Positions 1 to 4,900 of a DNA stretch of 6,164 nucleotides are shown one piece after another. The notes below the pieces were generated by a model that was not told where the DNA came from, ran no database searches, and was given only the letters and a program-made list of their open reading frames with translations. This DNA comes from Candidatus Woesearchaeota archaeon (GTDB lineage: Archaea; Nanobdellota; Nanobdellia; Woesearchaeales; GW2011-AR15), in contig JAMPXQ010000086.1 of NCBI GenBank assembly GCA_023701075.1, positions 1 to 6,164 on the forward strand, read 5' to 3'. The position numbers and the translations under genes were made by a program. Each line of letters opens with the position of its first letter. Positions within the stretch are counted from its first letter, which is position 1.

Positions 1-267
1 AGCGTCATCCCAGTGCAATATGTCCATGAATAGTATATGCTCTTTTTCCAAATCAGCCTTGAAGAGCAATATGAAATTGTCTGTGAGATGTATCCGTTTA
101 TATTCATTCATAGGCGATTTCAGGTTCTTGTATGAATTGATGGTCTTCTTATCTTGGTTAATTATTTCCATGACCTTCCGCCGGAATATCTCAGCAAGTA
201 TCTTGTCTCTCTTGCCTAGCTTCCTCAGCTTCTTCTCAAGCCTTTCGGTTATGTCGAATCTAAACAT
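1..267 (-). CDS. RelE/ParE-superfamily toxin, C-terminal end cut by window edge
   Basis: The reading frame starts at the ATG complementary to 265-267 and stays open for 89 codons to the window edge, so only the last few residues are missing. The protein is short and basic. It opens with MFRFDITERLEKKLRKLGK, a beta strand and a lysine-rich helix, then RDKILAEIFRRKVMEI. It closes with strands containing YKRIHLTDNFILLFK and ILFMDILHWDDA. This strand-helix-helix-sheet order and the 'HWDDA' ending are typical of archaeal RelE-type mRNA interferases of about 90 residues, which cut mRNA on the ribosome. The start codon overlaps the antitoxin stop by 8 bases, which implies one transcript and translational coupling. 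The frame has no long uninterrupted competitor in this orientation. The family call is from pattern recognition. A ParE-type gyrase inhibitor has the same fold and is the main alternative. Confidence 0.83.
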   Translation of the reverse strand, partial: MFRFDITERLEKKLRKLGKRDKILAEIFRRKVMEIINQDKKTINSYKNLKSPMNEYKRIHLTDNFILLFKADLEKEHILFMDILHWDDA

Positions 268-520
268 CTTTCAGGCCGAGTATCTCATCAAGCTTCTCTT
301 TGCTCATGCTTCGCAGCCCATGCTTCTTCATATGTGAACTGTATTCAGCATCTATTTCTCTGAGCACCATCTCGCTCGGTTTCCGTTCAAGATATTCGCT
401 CCCTTTCTCGATGGCAAACCGGTTCAGGGCCTCGCTCCTGTTCTTGAGCCCGAATTTCCCCTTTACGACATCAAGCACTCTTGCAGTATAATCATCAATC
501 TCAAGCCTTATCTCTGGCAT
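260..520 (-). CDS. Ribbon-helix-helix antitoxin (DUF2683-like)
   Basis: This 86-residue protein begins with a short strand, EIRLEIDDYTARVLDVV, followed by KGKFGLKNRSEALNRFA. That is the beta-helix-helix layout of ribbon-helix-helix DNA-binding antitoxins, and the 'K-FGLKNRSEAL' turn resembles the DUF2683 family common in archaea. The rest (about residues 45-86) is charged and helical (EMVLREIDAEYSSHMKKHGL, then MSKEKLDEILGLKDV) and would be the part that binds and neutralises the toxin. The start is fixed by a GGTGAT ribosome binding site three bases ahead of the ATG. The last codons overlap the RelE-like toxin gene, an arrangement typical of antitoxin-first operons. The dimer is expected to repress its own promoter, and phased GTGAT repeats lie just upstream. 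Confidence 0.85.
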   Translation of the reverse strand: MPEIRLEIDDYTARVLDVVKGKFGLKNRSEALNRFAIEKGSEYLERKPSEMVLREIDAEYSSHMKKHGLRSMSKEKLDEILGLKDV

Positions 521-523
521 AAA

Positions 524-529
524 ATCACC
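524..529 (-). promoter_or_regulatory. Ribosome binding site of the antitoxin (GGTGAT)
   Basis: The minus strand reads GGTGAT, then TTT, then ATG. This matches the archaeal 16S rRNA tail complement (GGAGGTGAT) and decides the antitoxin start. The site is also the inverted first half-site of the candidate operator. Confidence 0.75.
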
Positions 530-560
530 TTTTGTGATGTTTTGTGATATATTGTGTATA
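524..560 (-). promoter_or_regulatory. Candidate antitoxin operator: GTGAT half-sites at 10-base spacing
   Basis: On the plus strand the units TTTGTGATGT (531-540), TTTGTGATAT (541-550) and the degenerate ATTGTGTATA (551-560) follow each other directly. An inverted ATCAC at 524-528 faces the first GTGAT with a 5-base gap. The half-sites therefore recur once per helical turn on one face of the DNA, as expected for cooperative binding of ribbon-helix-helix dimers. The array runs from the TATA box to the ribosome binding site (GGTGAT, 524-529), so a bound repressor would cover the transcription start. The repeats are seen directly; their role as operator is inferred. Confidence 0.6.
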
Positions 561-568
561 TATAAAAC
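557..568 (-). promoter_or_regulatory. TATA box of the toxin-antitoxin operon
   Basis: The minus strand reads GTTTTATATATA here. With archaeal spacing of about 26 bases the transcript would start near 536, giving a leader of about 16 bases that holds the GGTGAT site. The TATA box touches the last degenerate repeat of the operator array. Confidence 0.6.
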
Positions 569-597
569 TTTAGGATCATATCAGCCTCCCCAAATCC

Positions 598-607
598 TTT
601 AAAAATA
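598..607 (+). promoter_or_regulatory. TATA box for the 630-941 gene (leaderless)
   Basis: TTTAAAAATA is centred about 27 bases ahead of the ATG at 630, so transcription should begin at or next to the start codon. No Shine-Dalgarno sequence is present. Confidence 0.6.
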
Positions 608-629
608 ACATCCTTCTCCATAGAAGATT

Positions 630-941
630 ATGCAGTTCATAACAGATGAAGAGCTTTCAGACCTGGTGGCAAAGAAACACCTGGAGATCTATAAGATATG
701 CATAAACTACTCTGGAAACCACGAAAAAGCAAGACAAGCAGGAGATCTTATAAGGATGGATATAGATGTCAATGTCTGGGATGATAAATACATTCATGCT
801 GTAGCCTTGATTAAGCCTCCAAAATACGGAAGCTTTGCAGGTGAGATAGAGACACCTGATATCCTAAAAGGATATATAGTAGATAAGATGCCAAATACTG
901 GCTGGGTCCTTGCAGAGATATCAGACGAGATGTGGTGGTAG
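630..941 (+). CDS. Small protein of unknown function (103 aa)
   Basis: I do not recognise this protein. The first 50 residues look helical and charged (TDEELSDLVAKKHLEIYKIC, then NHEKARQAGDLIR). The second half looks strand-rich and aromatic, with VNVWDDKYIHAVALIKPP and GYIVDKMPNTGWVLAEI, and ends in a double tryptophan (EMWW). There is no signal peptide or membrane segment, so it is probably a compact cytoplasmic protein. One cysteine (in YKICINYSG) gives no metal-binding motif. The start is supported by a TATA box at leaderless distance, and the codon use (ATA, AGA, AGG) matches neighbouring genes. It is divergent from the toxin-antitoxin operon and is followed by a separately promoted membrane gene, so context gives no function. 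Confidence 0.68.
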   Translation: MQFITDEELSDLVAKKHLEIYKICINYSGNHEKARQAGDLIRMDIDVNVWDDKYIHAVALIKPPKYGSFAGEIETPDILKGYIVDKMPNTGWVLAEISDEMWW

Positions 942-975
942 CTCTCCCTTTAGTAGTTCACAAATATCATAACCT

Positions 976-984
976 TCTTATACT
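976..984 (+). promoter_or_regulatory. TATA box for the 1006-1449 gene (leaderless)
   Basis: CTTATACTA is centred about 26 bases before the ATG at 1006. There is no ribosome binding site between, which points to a leaderless transcript. Confidence 0.5.
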
Positions 985-1005
985 AGCTTTAGGTTATTTG
1001 GTATC

Positions 1006-1449
1006 ATGAAGCTCATCCCAAGGATAATATTCAACTGGTTCATCGGCTTTCTCGTCTTCCTGTTGATAGTTTTCGTACTAAATAAGGTGAGCATCGATAT
1101 CCCTATCTATCCGCTGATTGTGGATTTCATAGATGCCAACCTATTTTCCTTGATTATGATGTCAATATTCTTCATGATAGCAGATGTATTCTTCCAGCTC
1201 CATATGCCATTCAATCTTCCCTCGCCTTTATTCAGCGGGGCAGCTGCAGTGATGCTGACAGCGTTCATAATAAGGATGATACTCTTTGTAGAAGGGATAC
1301 TGGGCATCCAGGCAGTCTCAGAGCTTTCATTTGCATATGACACAGTCTATCTCATAGTCTTCGTAGTCGTGATAGTGAGCGGATATTTCAGATTGTTCAC
1401 AAGAAAAGATTTGATGAAGATGACAAAAAAAGAAGTAAATAAGAAATGA
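1006..1449 (+). CDS. Integral membrane protein with four helices, unknown function
   Basis: The 147-residue product is strongly hydrophobic, with likely membrane helices near residues 8-26 (FNWFIGFLVFLLIVFVL), 46-64 (LFSLIMMSIFFMIADVFF), 76-96 and 112-130 (DTVYLIVFVVVIVSGYF). It ends in a lysine-rich tail (RKDLMKMTKKEVNKK) that should lie in the cytoplasm. An even number of helices with a basic N-terminus (MKLIPR) places both ends inside. Few polar residues sit within the helices, so there is no sign of a transporter or enzyme active site. I recognise no family. It has its own promoter, and its stop codon directly abuts the stop of the convergent zinc-ribbon gene, leaving no intergenic base. 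Confidence 0.8.
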   Translation: MKLIPRIIFNWFIGFLVFLLIVFVLNKVSIDIPIYPLIVDFIDANLFSLIMMSIFFMIADVFFQLHMPFNLPSPLFSGAAAVMLTAFIIRMILFVEGILGIQAVSELSFAYDTVYLIVFVVVIVSGYFRLFTRKDLMKMTKKEVNKK

Positions 1450-1902
1450 TTATTCGATCTCTAGCTTCTTCATTATCTTATCAAGCTTCATGTTTATTAC
1501 ATCAAGCTCATAAGTGAAGGACTTGCTTGGGCTGCTTTCGCTTTTTGAGTCGTTCCCGCCTTCTTTCTTCCTGAAGCAATCAGAGCAGAATAATGGTTTT
1601 GAACCAGTAGGCTTGAATGGCACTTCGCATTCCTTGCCGCAGCTGTCGCATACACCTTGATGCATCTCAAGCCTCTTCCTCTCGCCAAAGCCTCTGCTTC
1701 CGCCAAAGCTGCTCCTTCCGCCGCCGCCAAAGCTCCTGCCGCTGCTAAAGCTTCTTCCGCCGCCTCTGCTGCCGCCTCTCTCTTCCCTGTCTCCATCATC
1801 CCTGGATCTTCCTCTGCCGGCACCATCCCTGGACCTGCCGCCAAAGCTGCTTTTTGAACCAAAACTGCTTCTACCGCCGAATTTGCTTTTTCCTTCTCTC
1901 AT
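1450..1902 (-). CDS. RGG-repeat protein with CxxC-x17-CxxC zinc ribbon
   Basis: This 150-residue protein has three parts. Residues 1-75 are low-complexity Gly/Arg/Ser/Phe repeats (FGGRSSFGSKSSFGGRS, RGGSRGGGR, SFGGGGRSSFGG), resembling eukaryotic RGG/FG RNA-binding tails. Residues 85-109 form a zinc ribbon, CDSC then 17 residues then CSDC, with an additional Cys92 and a KPTGSKPLFC knuckle; this is the CxxC-x17-CxxC domain found in archaea and candidate-phyla bacteria. Residues 128-149 form a short leucine-heptad helix (LDVINMKLDKIMKKLE), likely for oligomerisation. Binding of RNA or DNA in the cytoplasm is inferred from composition. The start at 1902 is chosen because GAGGTC lies three bases upstream and a TATA box lies at 1951-1960; an in-frame ATG at 1935 sits too close to that TATA box. 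The GC content over the repeats is above that of its neighbours because of Gly/Arg codons. Confidence 0.87.
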   Translation of the reverse strand: MREGKSKFGGRSSFGSKSSFGGRSRDGAGRGRSRDDGDREERGGSRGGGRSFSSGRSFGGGGRSSFGGSRGFGERKRLEMHQGVCDSCGKECEVPFKPTGSKPLFCSDCFRKKEGGNDSKSESSPSKSFTYELDVINMKLDKIMKKLEIE

Positions 1903-1905
1903 TTT

Positions 1906-1911
1906 GACCTC
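1906..1911 (-). promoter_or_regulatory. Ribosome binding site of the RGG/zinc-ribbon gene (GAGGTC)
   Basis: The minus strand reads GAGGTC-AAA-ATG, which complements the 16S rRNA tail. It selects the start at 1902 over the in-frame ATG 33 bases upstream at 1935. Confidence 0.65.
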
Positions 1912-1950
1912 ATTATAATGCCTTTGGTAACACAACTCTATTAATAAAGG

Positions 1951-1960
1951 TATATAAAAT
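1951..1960 (-). promoter_or_regulatory. TATA box of the RGG/zinc-ribbon gene
   Basis: The minus strand reads ATTTTATATA here. The expected transcript start is near 1930, giving a leader of about 28 bases with the GAGGTC site. This indicates the gene is transcribed separately from the upstream orphan that ends at 1980. Confidence 0.6.
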
Positions 1961-1979
1961 CAGGATTGGCCATGCCTAT

Positions 1980-2273
1980 TTAATTGTTGCTAGGCATGTA
2001 TCTTGGATTATTCATGGAATTATAGAGCATCCTATACCCAGAAAGGTCTCCAAGGAACTCATCGACCCTCTCTTCGAGTCCAAGCCATGTCATGAGAAGG
2101 TCATGCGCCCTGGGTGATCCTGTTTTCATGAACCATCCGAAGATATAATCAGTATTATCCTGTATCTCCGTATATAGCTTGTCTCTCACTAGTCCAGGGA
2201 TTATCCCTTCCTCAGCATACTCTCTTATTATCCTCAGATACAGACTGCGCTCCCTATCATAAGCAGGGTCCAT
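1980..2273 (-). CDS. Small helical protein of unknown function (97 aa)
   Basis: I do not recognise a family. The sequence is mostly predicted helix: YDRERSLYLRIIREYAEEG, then LVRDKLYTEIQDNTDYIFGW, then HDLLMTWLGLEERVDEFLG, with a Tyr/Asn-rich end (GYRMLYNSMNNPRYMPSNN). It has many aromatic and acidic residues, no cysteine, and no signal or membrane segment. The start at 2273 is supported by a TATA box about 25 bases upstream; another ATG at 2278 is out of frame. The three-way-junction element at 2305-2405 sits directly behind its promoter. It runs in the same direction as the RGG/zinc-ribbon gene, but 77 bases and a separate promoter lie between. The arginine and isoleucine codons look native. 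Confidence 0.68.
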   Translation of the reverse strand: MDPAYDRERSLYLRIIREYAEEGIIPGLVRDKLYTEIQDNTDYIFGWFMKTGSPRAHDLLMTWLGLEERVDEFLGDLSGYRMLYNSMNNPRYMPSNN

Positions 2274-2292
2274 GACATAGGTATAGTTATGT

Positions 2293-2301
2293 AATATTTA
2301 A
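2293..2301 (-). promoter_or_regulatory. TATA box for the 1980-2273 gene (leaderless)
   Basis: The minus strand reads TTAAATATT, centred about 25 bases ahead of the ATG at 2273. The factor-B recognition element that normally lies just upstream would fall at about 2302-2307, touching the closing stem of the structured element. Confidence 0.55.
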
Positions 2302-2304
2302 GTT

Positions 2305-2405
2305 GTGTTTTTCTTGACACAGATGCGACGGGGAGTGACCCTTACGGGGTGTCGCATAGGACATTTACGAAGTAAATGGCCGTCTGCTGTCAGGAAGAAA
2401 AACAC
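2305..2405. ncRNA. Candidate structured RNA (or DNA) element: tight three-way junction
   Basis: The closing stem P1 pairs GTGTTTTTCTT (2305-2315) with AAGAAAAACAC (2395-2405), 11 perfect pairs. It continues after a 3-base bulge (AGG, 2392-2394) as GACA/TGTC and, after a bulged C2387, as CAGA (2320-2323)/TCTG (2383-2386). Arm P2 pairs TGCGAC (2324-2329) with GTCGCA (2351-2356), with an inner ACCC/GGGT hairpin (2338-2341/2347-2350). Arm P3 pairs CATTTAC (2362-2368) with GTAAATG (2372-2378) around a GAA loop, extended past an A-G mismatch by GG/CC. Only one or two bases lie unpaired at the junction. The segment is non-coding, sits between divergent promoters, and is locally GC-rich in its arms, as expected of an RNA gene. 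The strand is undecided: AT-rich TATA-like sequence lies on both sides (2282-2289 plus; 2418-2428 minus). A miniature inverted-repeat mobile element is the main alternative. I know no matching family. Confidence 0.5.
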
Positions 2406-2453
2406 TTGGCTAAAGACATAAAAAAATACGCAACTAGATGCTATCAGTCCATA

Positions 2454-2464
2454 ACCTATAAATA
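2454..2464 (+). promoter_or_regulatory. TATA box of the RqcH-glycosyltransferase operon (leaderless)
   Basis: ACCTATAAATA is centred about 27 bases before the ATG at 2487. There is no ribosome binding site ahead of that start, so the operon's first gene is likely leaderless. Confidence 0.65.
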
Positions 2465-2486
2465 CCCTCCAGTAATCTTCTAGTCA

Positions 2487-3548
2487 ATGAAAGAGCTCAC
2501 GTCCCTGGATCTGTACTTTCTCATGAAAGAATTCCAAAGTCTGGTCCATTCAAAGATAAATAAGGTCTTCCAGGATGAGTCATTGATAATCCAGACACAT
2601 AGCGCGTCCATGGGAAAGAAGTACATAAGGATCCTTCTCCCTTCGATGATGTATTTCTCAGAATCAAAGACAGACATAGAAGAATCAGGGAAATTTGCTC
2701 TTTCGATGAGAAAGCACATCAAGAATACCATAATAAGAGAGATACGGCAAGTAGGTTTTGAGAGGATAATAGAATTCAAGTTAGACGCAAAAGAGAGGCA
2801 GCTTTCCCTCTATGTAGAGCTGTTCAAGCCAGGCAACATAATCCTTTGTGAAGAGGGGAAAGTCATCATGGGGCTTACATACAAGGGCTTTGGTTCAAGG
2901 ATGATAAGGCCAGGCATCATCTATGAGCATCCCAGTCACGAGTATAATCTGCTGGAGCTTGATGATGCAAGGTTAAGAGAGCTGTTGGAGAAGACAGACA
3001 AGGAAAACATAGTAAAAACACTTGCGACAGACCTGGGCCTTGGCGGGAATTATGCAGAGCTGCTCTGTAGGATGGCGAAAATAGACAAGAATGCAAAAGC
3101 ATTGCCAGAAGAAGGAAGGAAAAATCTCTTGGACGCTATAAAAGAGGTCTTGAACCTATCTCCGCACGGATATGAGAATGAATCACCTATAGGCGAAAAC
3201 AAGAAGACAGAGACATATAATGAGCTCCTGGATTCGATATATACAGTGAAGCAGGAGCAGGACAAGATAGATGATGAAGAATCAAAGATAGATAAGAAAA
3301 GAAAGCAGATAGAATCAATAATCAAGCAGCAGGAGATGATGATAAAAGGACTGGAAAGATCGATTGAAGAGAGCCAGAAGAAAGGCGAGACAGTCTACGC
3401 AAACTATGTCCTGATTGAAGAGATGCTAAAAGAACTGGAGAAAGCCAGGAAAAAATATACTCTTGCTGAGATGAAAGAGAAGCTCAAAGGCCATAAGATG
3501 ATAAAGGATCTTGATGAGAAAGAGAAAAGGATAACGCTTGAACTATGA
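2487..3548 (+). CDS. rqcH: RqcH/NEMF (Rqc2, FbpA)-like protein lacking the NFACT-R domain
   Basis: RqcH/Rqc2 proteins bind stalled large ribosomal subunits with peptidyl-tRNA and direct C-terminal tailing. Here the NFACT-N domain covers about residues 1-150, opening with LTSLDLYFLMKEFQSLVHSK and including IREIRQVGFERIIEF and ELFKPGNIILCEEG. A helix-hairpin-helix-like stretch follows (about 177-202, LATDLGLGGNYAELLCRMA). A long coiled coil comes next (about 250-325), with the family signature GETVYANYVLIEEMLKELEK. The protein ends at residue 353 (EKEKRITLEL), where full-length homologues of roughly 600 residues or more continue into NFACT-R. No frameshift is visible, because the next gene's ATG overlaps the stop (ATGA) and that frame is a complete glycosyltransferase. 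The conserved Asp-Arg pair of NFACT-N, implicated in tRNA binding, reads Glu92-Arg93. It is the first gene of the operon. Tailing activity is uncertain without NFACT-R. Confidence 0.9.
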   Translation: MKELTSLDLYFLMKEFQSLVHSKINKVFQDESLIIQTHSASMGKKYIRILLPSMMYFSESKTDIEESGKFALSMRKHIKNTIIREIRQVGFERIIEFKLDAKERQLSLYVELFKPGNIILCEEGKVIMGLTYKGFGSRMIRPGIIYEHPSHEYNLLELDDARLRELLEKTDKENIVKTLATDLGLGGNYAELLCRMAKIDKNAKALPEEGRKNLLDAIKEVLNLSPHGYENESPIGENKKTETYNELLDSIYTVKQEQDKIDDEESKIDKKRKQIESIIKQQEMMIKGLERSIEESQKKGETVYANYVLIEEMLKELEKARKKYTLAEMKEKLKGHKMIKDLDEKEKRITLEL

Positions 3549-4225
3549 TATCGATAATAATCCCCTGCTATAATGAAGAGAAGAGGATAGGTAAGACACT
3601 AGAGGCAATTACAAGTTTCATGAAGGGAAGGAAGCATGAGATAATTCTTGTAGATGACGGTTCGACTGATAAGACAATATCAATAGCAAAGAGATTCAAG
3701 GTGAAGATACTGAAAAATCACAAGAACATGGGCAAAGGCTACTCAGTGAAAAGAGGGGCGCTAAACAGCTCAGGGGAGTATATCTTATTTTCAGACGCTG
3801 ATCTCAGTACGCCAATAGAAGAGCTGGATAATCTATTGGAGCAGGATTCTGATATAGTTATAGGTTCAAGGAAAGCAGATGGTGCGATAATAGAGGCGCA
3901 GCAGCCGAATCTTAGGGTGCTTGCAGGGAACATCTTCCCTTTCATCACAAGGCTCCTCATCCTGCCAGGCATAAAAGACACTCAGTGCGGATTCAAATTA
4001 TTCAAGAGGAAATGCCTAAAGATATTTCGAAAACAGACAGTATATGGTTTCTCATTTGATGTAGAATTATTGTATCTCGCAAGGAAATATGGCTTCAGCG
4101 TGAAAGAGGTAGGGGTCAGATGGTCAAATGACATCAATAGCAAAGTCTCGATCATCAGGCACTCATTCTCTATGTTTAAGGATCTCATAAGGATAAGGAT
4201 GAATGATGCAAAAGGAAGATATTAG
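3545..4225 (+). CDS. GT2 glycosyltransferase, dolichyl-phosphate beta-glucosyltransferase (ALG5)-like
   Basis: It likely transfers a sugar from a nucleotide donor to a polyprenyl/dolichyl phosphate at the inner face of the membrane. The 226 residues form a GT-A fold: IIIPCYNEEKRIGKTL at the N-terminus, the nucleotide-binding VDDGSTDKT (36-44), NMGKGYSVKRGAL (61-73), the metal-binding DAD within SDADLSTP (83-90), the IGSRKAD segment, and DTQCGFKLFKR (145-155) followed by GFSFDVELLYLARK. The D-T-Q-C-G-F-K-L-F block and 'FSFDVELL' are typical of the ALG5-like subgroup rather than DPM1. No membrane helix is present, unlike eukaryotic ALG5, so it is soluble or peripheral. The start overlaps the RqcH stop by four bases (ATGA) with no clear Shine-Dalgarno, implying coupled translation. 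Sugar specificity (glucose, mannose or another) cannot be read from the sequence. Confidence 0.92.
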   Translation: MISIIIPCYNEEKRIGKTLEAITSFMKGRKHEIILVDDGSTDKTISIAKRFKVKILKNHKNMGKGYSVKRGALNSSGEYILFSDADLSTPIEELDNLLEQDSDIVIGSRKADGAIIEAQQPNLRVLAGNIFPFITRLLILPGIKDTQCGFKLFKRKCLKIFRKQTVYGFSFDVELLYLARKYGFSVKEVGVRWSNDINSKVSIIRHSFSMFKDLIRIRMNDAKGRY

Positions 4226-4898
4226 CATAATCATCCCGACGTATAATGAGAGAGAGAATATAGGAATTCTGATAGATAAGATTAGGAAGTACATAAAAGC
4301 AGATATCCTGGTCGTCGATGACAATTCTCCCGATGGTACAGCGATAGTAGCAAAGAAGAAGAAAGTTAGGGTGCTCATGAATAAGGAAAAGAAAGGCCTG
4401 GGCTATGCCTATCTGAAAGGCATGGAGAATTGCCGTTCAAAAGTGTTCATCCAGATGGACGCAGATCTCTCGCATGATCCAAAAGATCTAAGGAGGTTCA
4501 TAGAGAAGATAGAAGAGAATGACATGGTCCTTGGTTCAAGATATATAAAAGGAGGTTCTATCCCAAAGGACTGGCCGCTTCATAGGAGATTCATAAGCAT
4601 ATATGGGAATAGGTTCATTTCATTGTTCTTAGGAAAACAGAGCGACTGGAGCACTGGCTATCGGGCAATAAGACGGGAAGTATACGAGAAAGTGAAAGAT
4701 GATATAAAGGATTTCCACGGCTACACATACCAGATAGCATTTCTGAATGAAGCAAGGAAGAATCATTTCAAGATATCAGAGATTCCTATAGCATTCAAGG
4801 ATAGGACAAGAGGAAAATCAAAGCTAGGGAAGGAATATCTCATAAACACGATTAAGTACATACTGAAAGAAAAAATTAAGAAAAAAAGTACCGTCTAA
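4203..4898 (+). CDS. GT2 glycosyltransferase, polyprenyl-phosphate mannosyltransferase (DPM1)-like
   Basis: It probably makes dolichyl-phosphate mannose (or a related hexose) from the GDP-sugar, a donor for glycosylation outside the cell. The 231-residue protein has the DPM1 series of motifs: SIIIPTYNERENI (8-20), VVDDNSPDGTA (37-47), KKGLGYAYLKGM, the metal-binding DAD in MDADLSHDP (85-93), GSRYIKGGSI (111-120), W124, STGYRAIRR (150-158), HGYTYQIAFL and FKDRTRGKSKL (198-208), where the last loop closes over the active site. There are no C-terminal membrane helices, so it is of the short, soluble catalytic type. The start at 4203 (or the adjacent ATG at 4206) lies inside the upstream glycosyltransferase gene, overlapping it by 23 bases, with AAGGAT repeats just ahead as a weak ribosome site. 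The stop is two bases from the convergent membrane gene's stop. Confidence 0.92.
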   Translation: MMQKEDISIIIPTYNERENIGILIDKIRKYIKADILVVDDNSPDGTAIVAKKKKVRVLMNKEKKGLGYAYLKGMENCRSKVFIQMDADLSHDPKDLRRFIEKIEENDMVLGSRYIKGGSIPKDWPLHRRFISIYGNRFISLFLGKQSDWSTGYRAIRREVYEKVKDDIKDFHGYTYQIAFLNEARKNHFKISEIPIAFKDRTRGKSKLGKEYLINTIKYILKEKIKKKSTV

Positions 4899-4900
4899 TA

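Noticed and set aside
20..337. Open frame on the plus strand opposite the toxin and antitoxin
   Set aside because: It is Ser/Leu/Phe-rich shadow sequence over two well-supported minus-strand genes.
531..560. Three short tandem repeats as a CRISPR or satellite array
   Set aside because: The units are 10 bases with no spacers and lie in a promoter; an operator is a better explanation.
1657..1857. Alanine-rich open frame on the plus strand
   Set aside because: It is the complement of the Gly/Arg/Ser repeats of the RGG protein; its composition is a mirror of those codons and it has no promoter or ribosome site.
1903..1935. Eleven-residue N-terminal extension of the RGG protein from the ATG at 1935
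   Set aside because: The TATA box at 1951-1960 is too close for transcription to include that ATG, whereas the ATG at 1902 has a GAGGTC ribosome site.
2313..2397. Kink-turn (box C/D or H/ACA guide RNA) in the bulged closing stem
   Set aside because: There is a 3-base bulge, but the required tandem G-A pairs are not formed on either strand (one pair would be G-G), and no box C/D or consistent ACA geometry was found.
2305..2405. 5S rRNA or tRNA explanation for the three-way junction
   Set aside because: The loops lack the conserved 5S features, and there is no T-loop, anticodon arm or acceptor layout of a tRNA.
3540..3560. Frameshift truncating the RqcH-like gene
   Set aside because: The sequence after the stop is a complete glycosyltransferase starting at the overlapping ATG; no NFACT-R coding sequence appears in any frame downstream.
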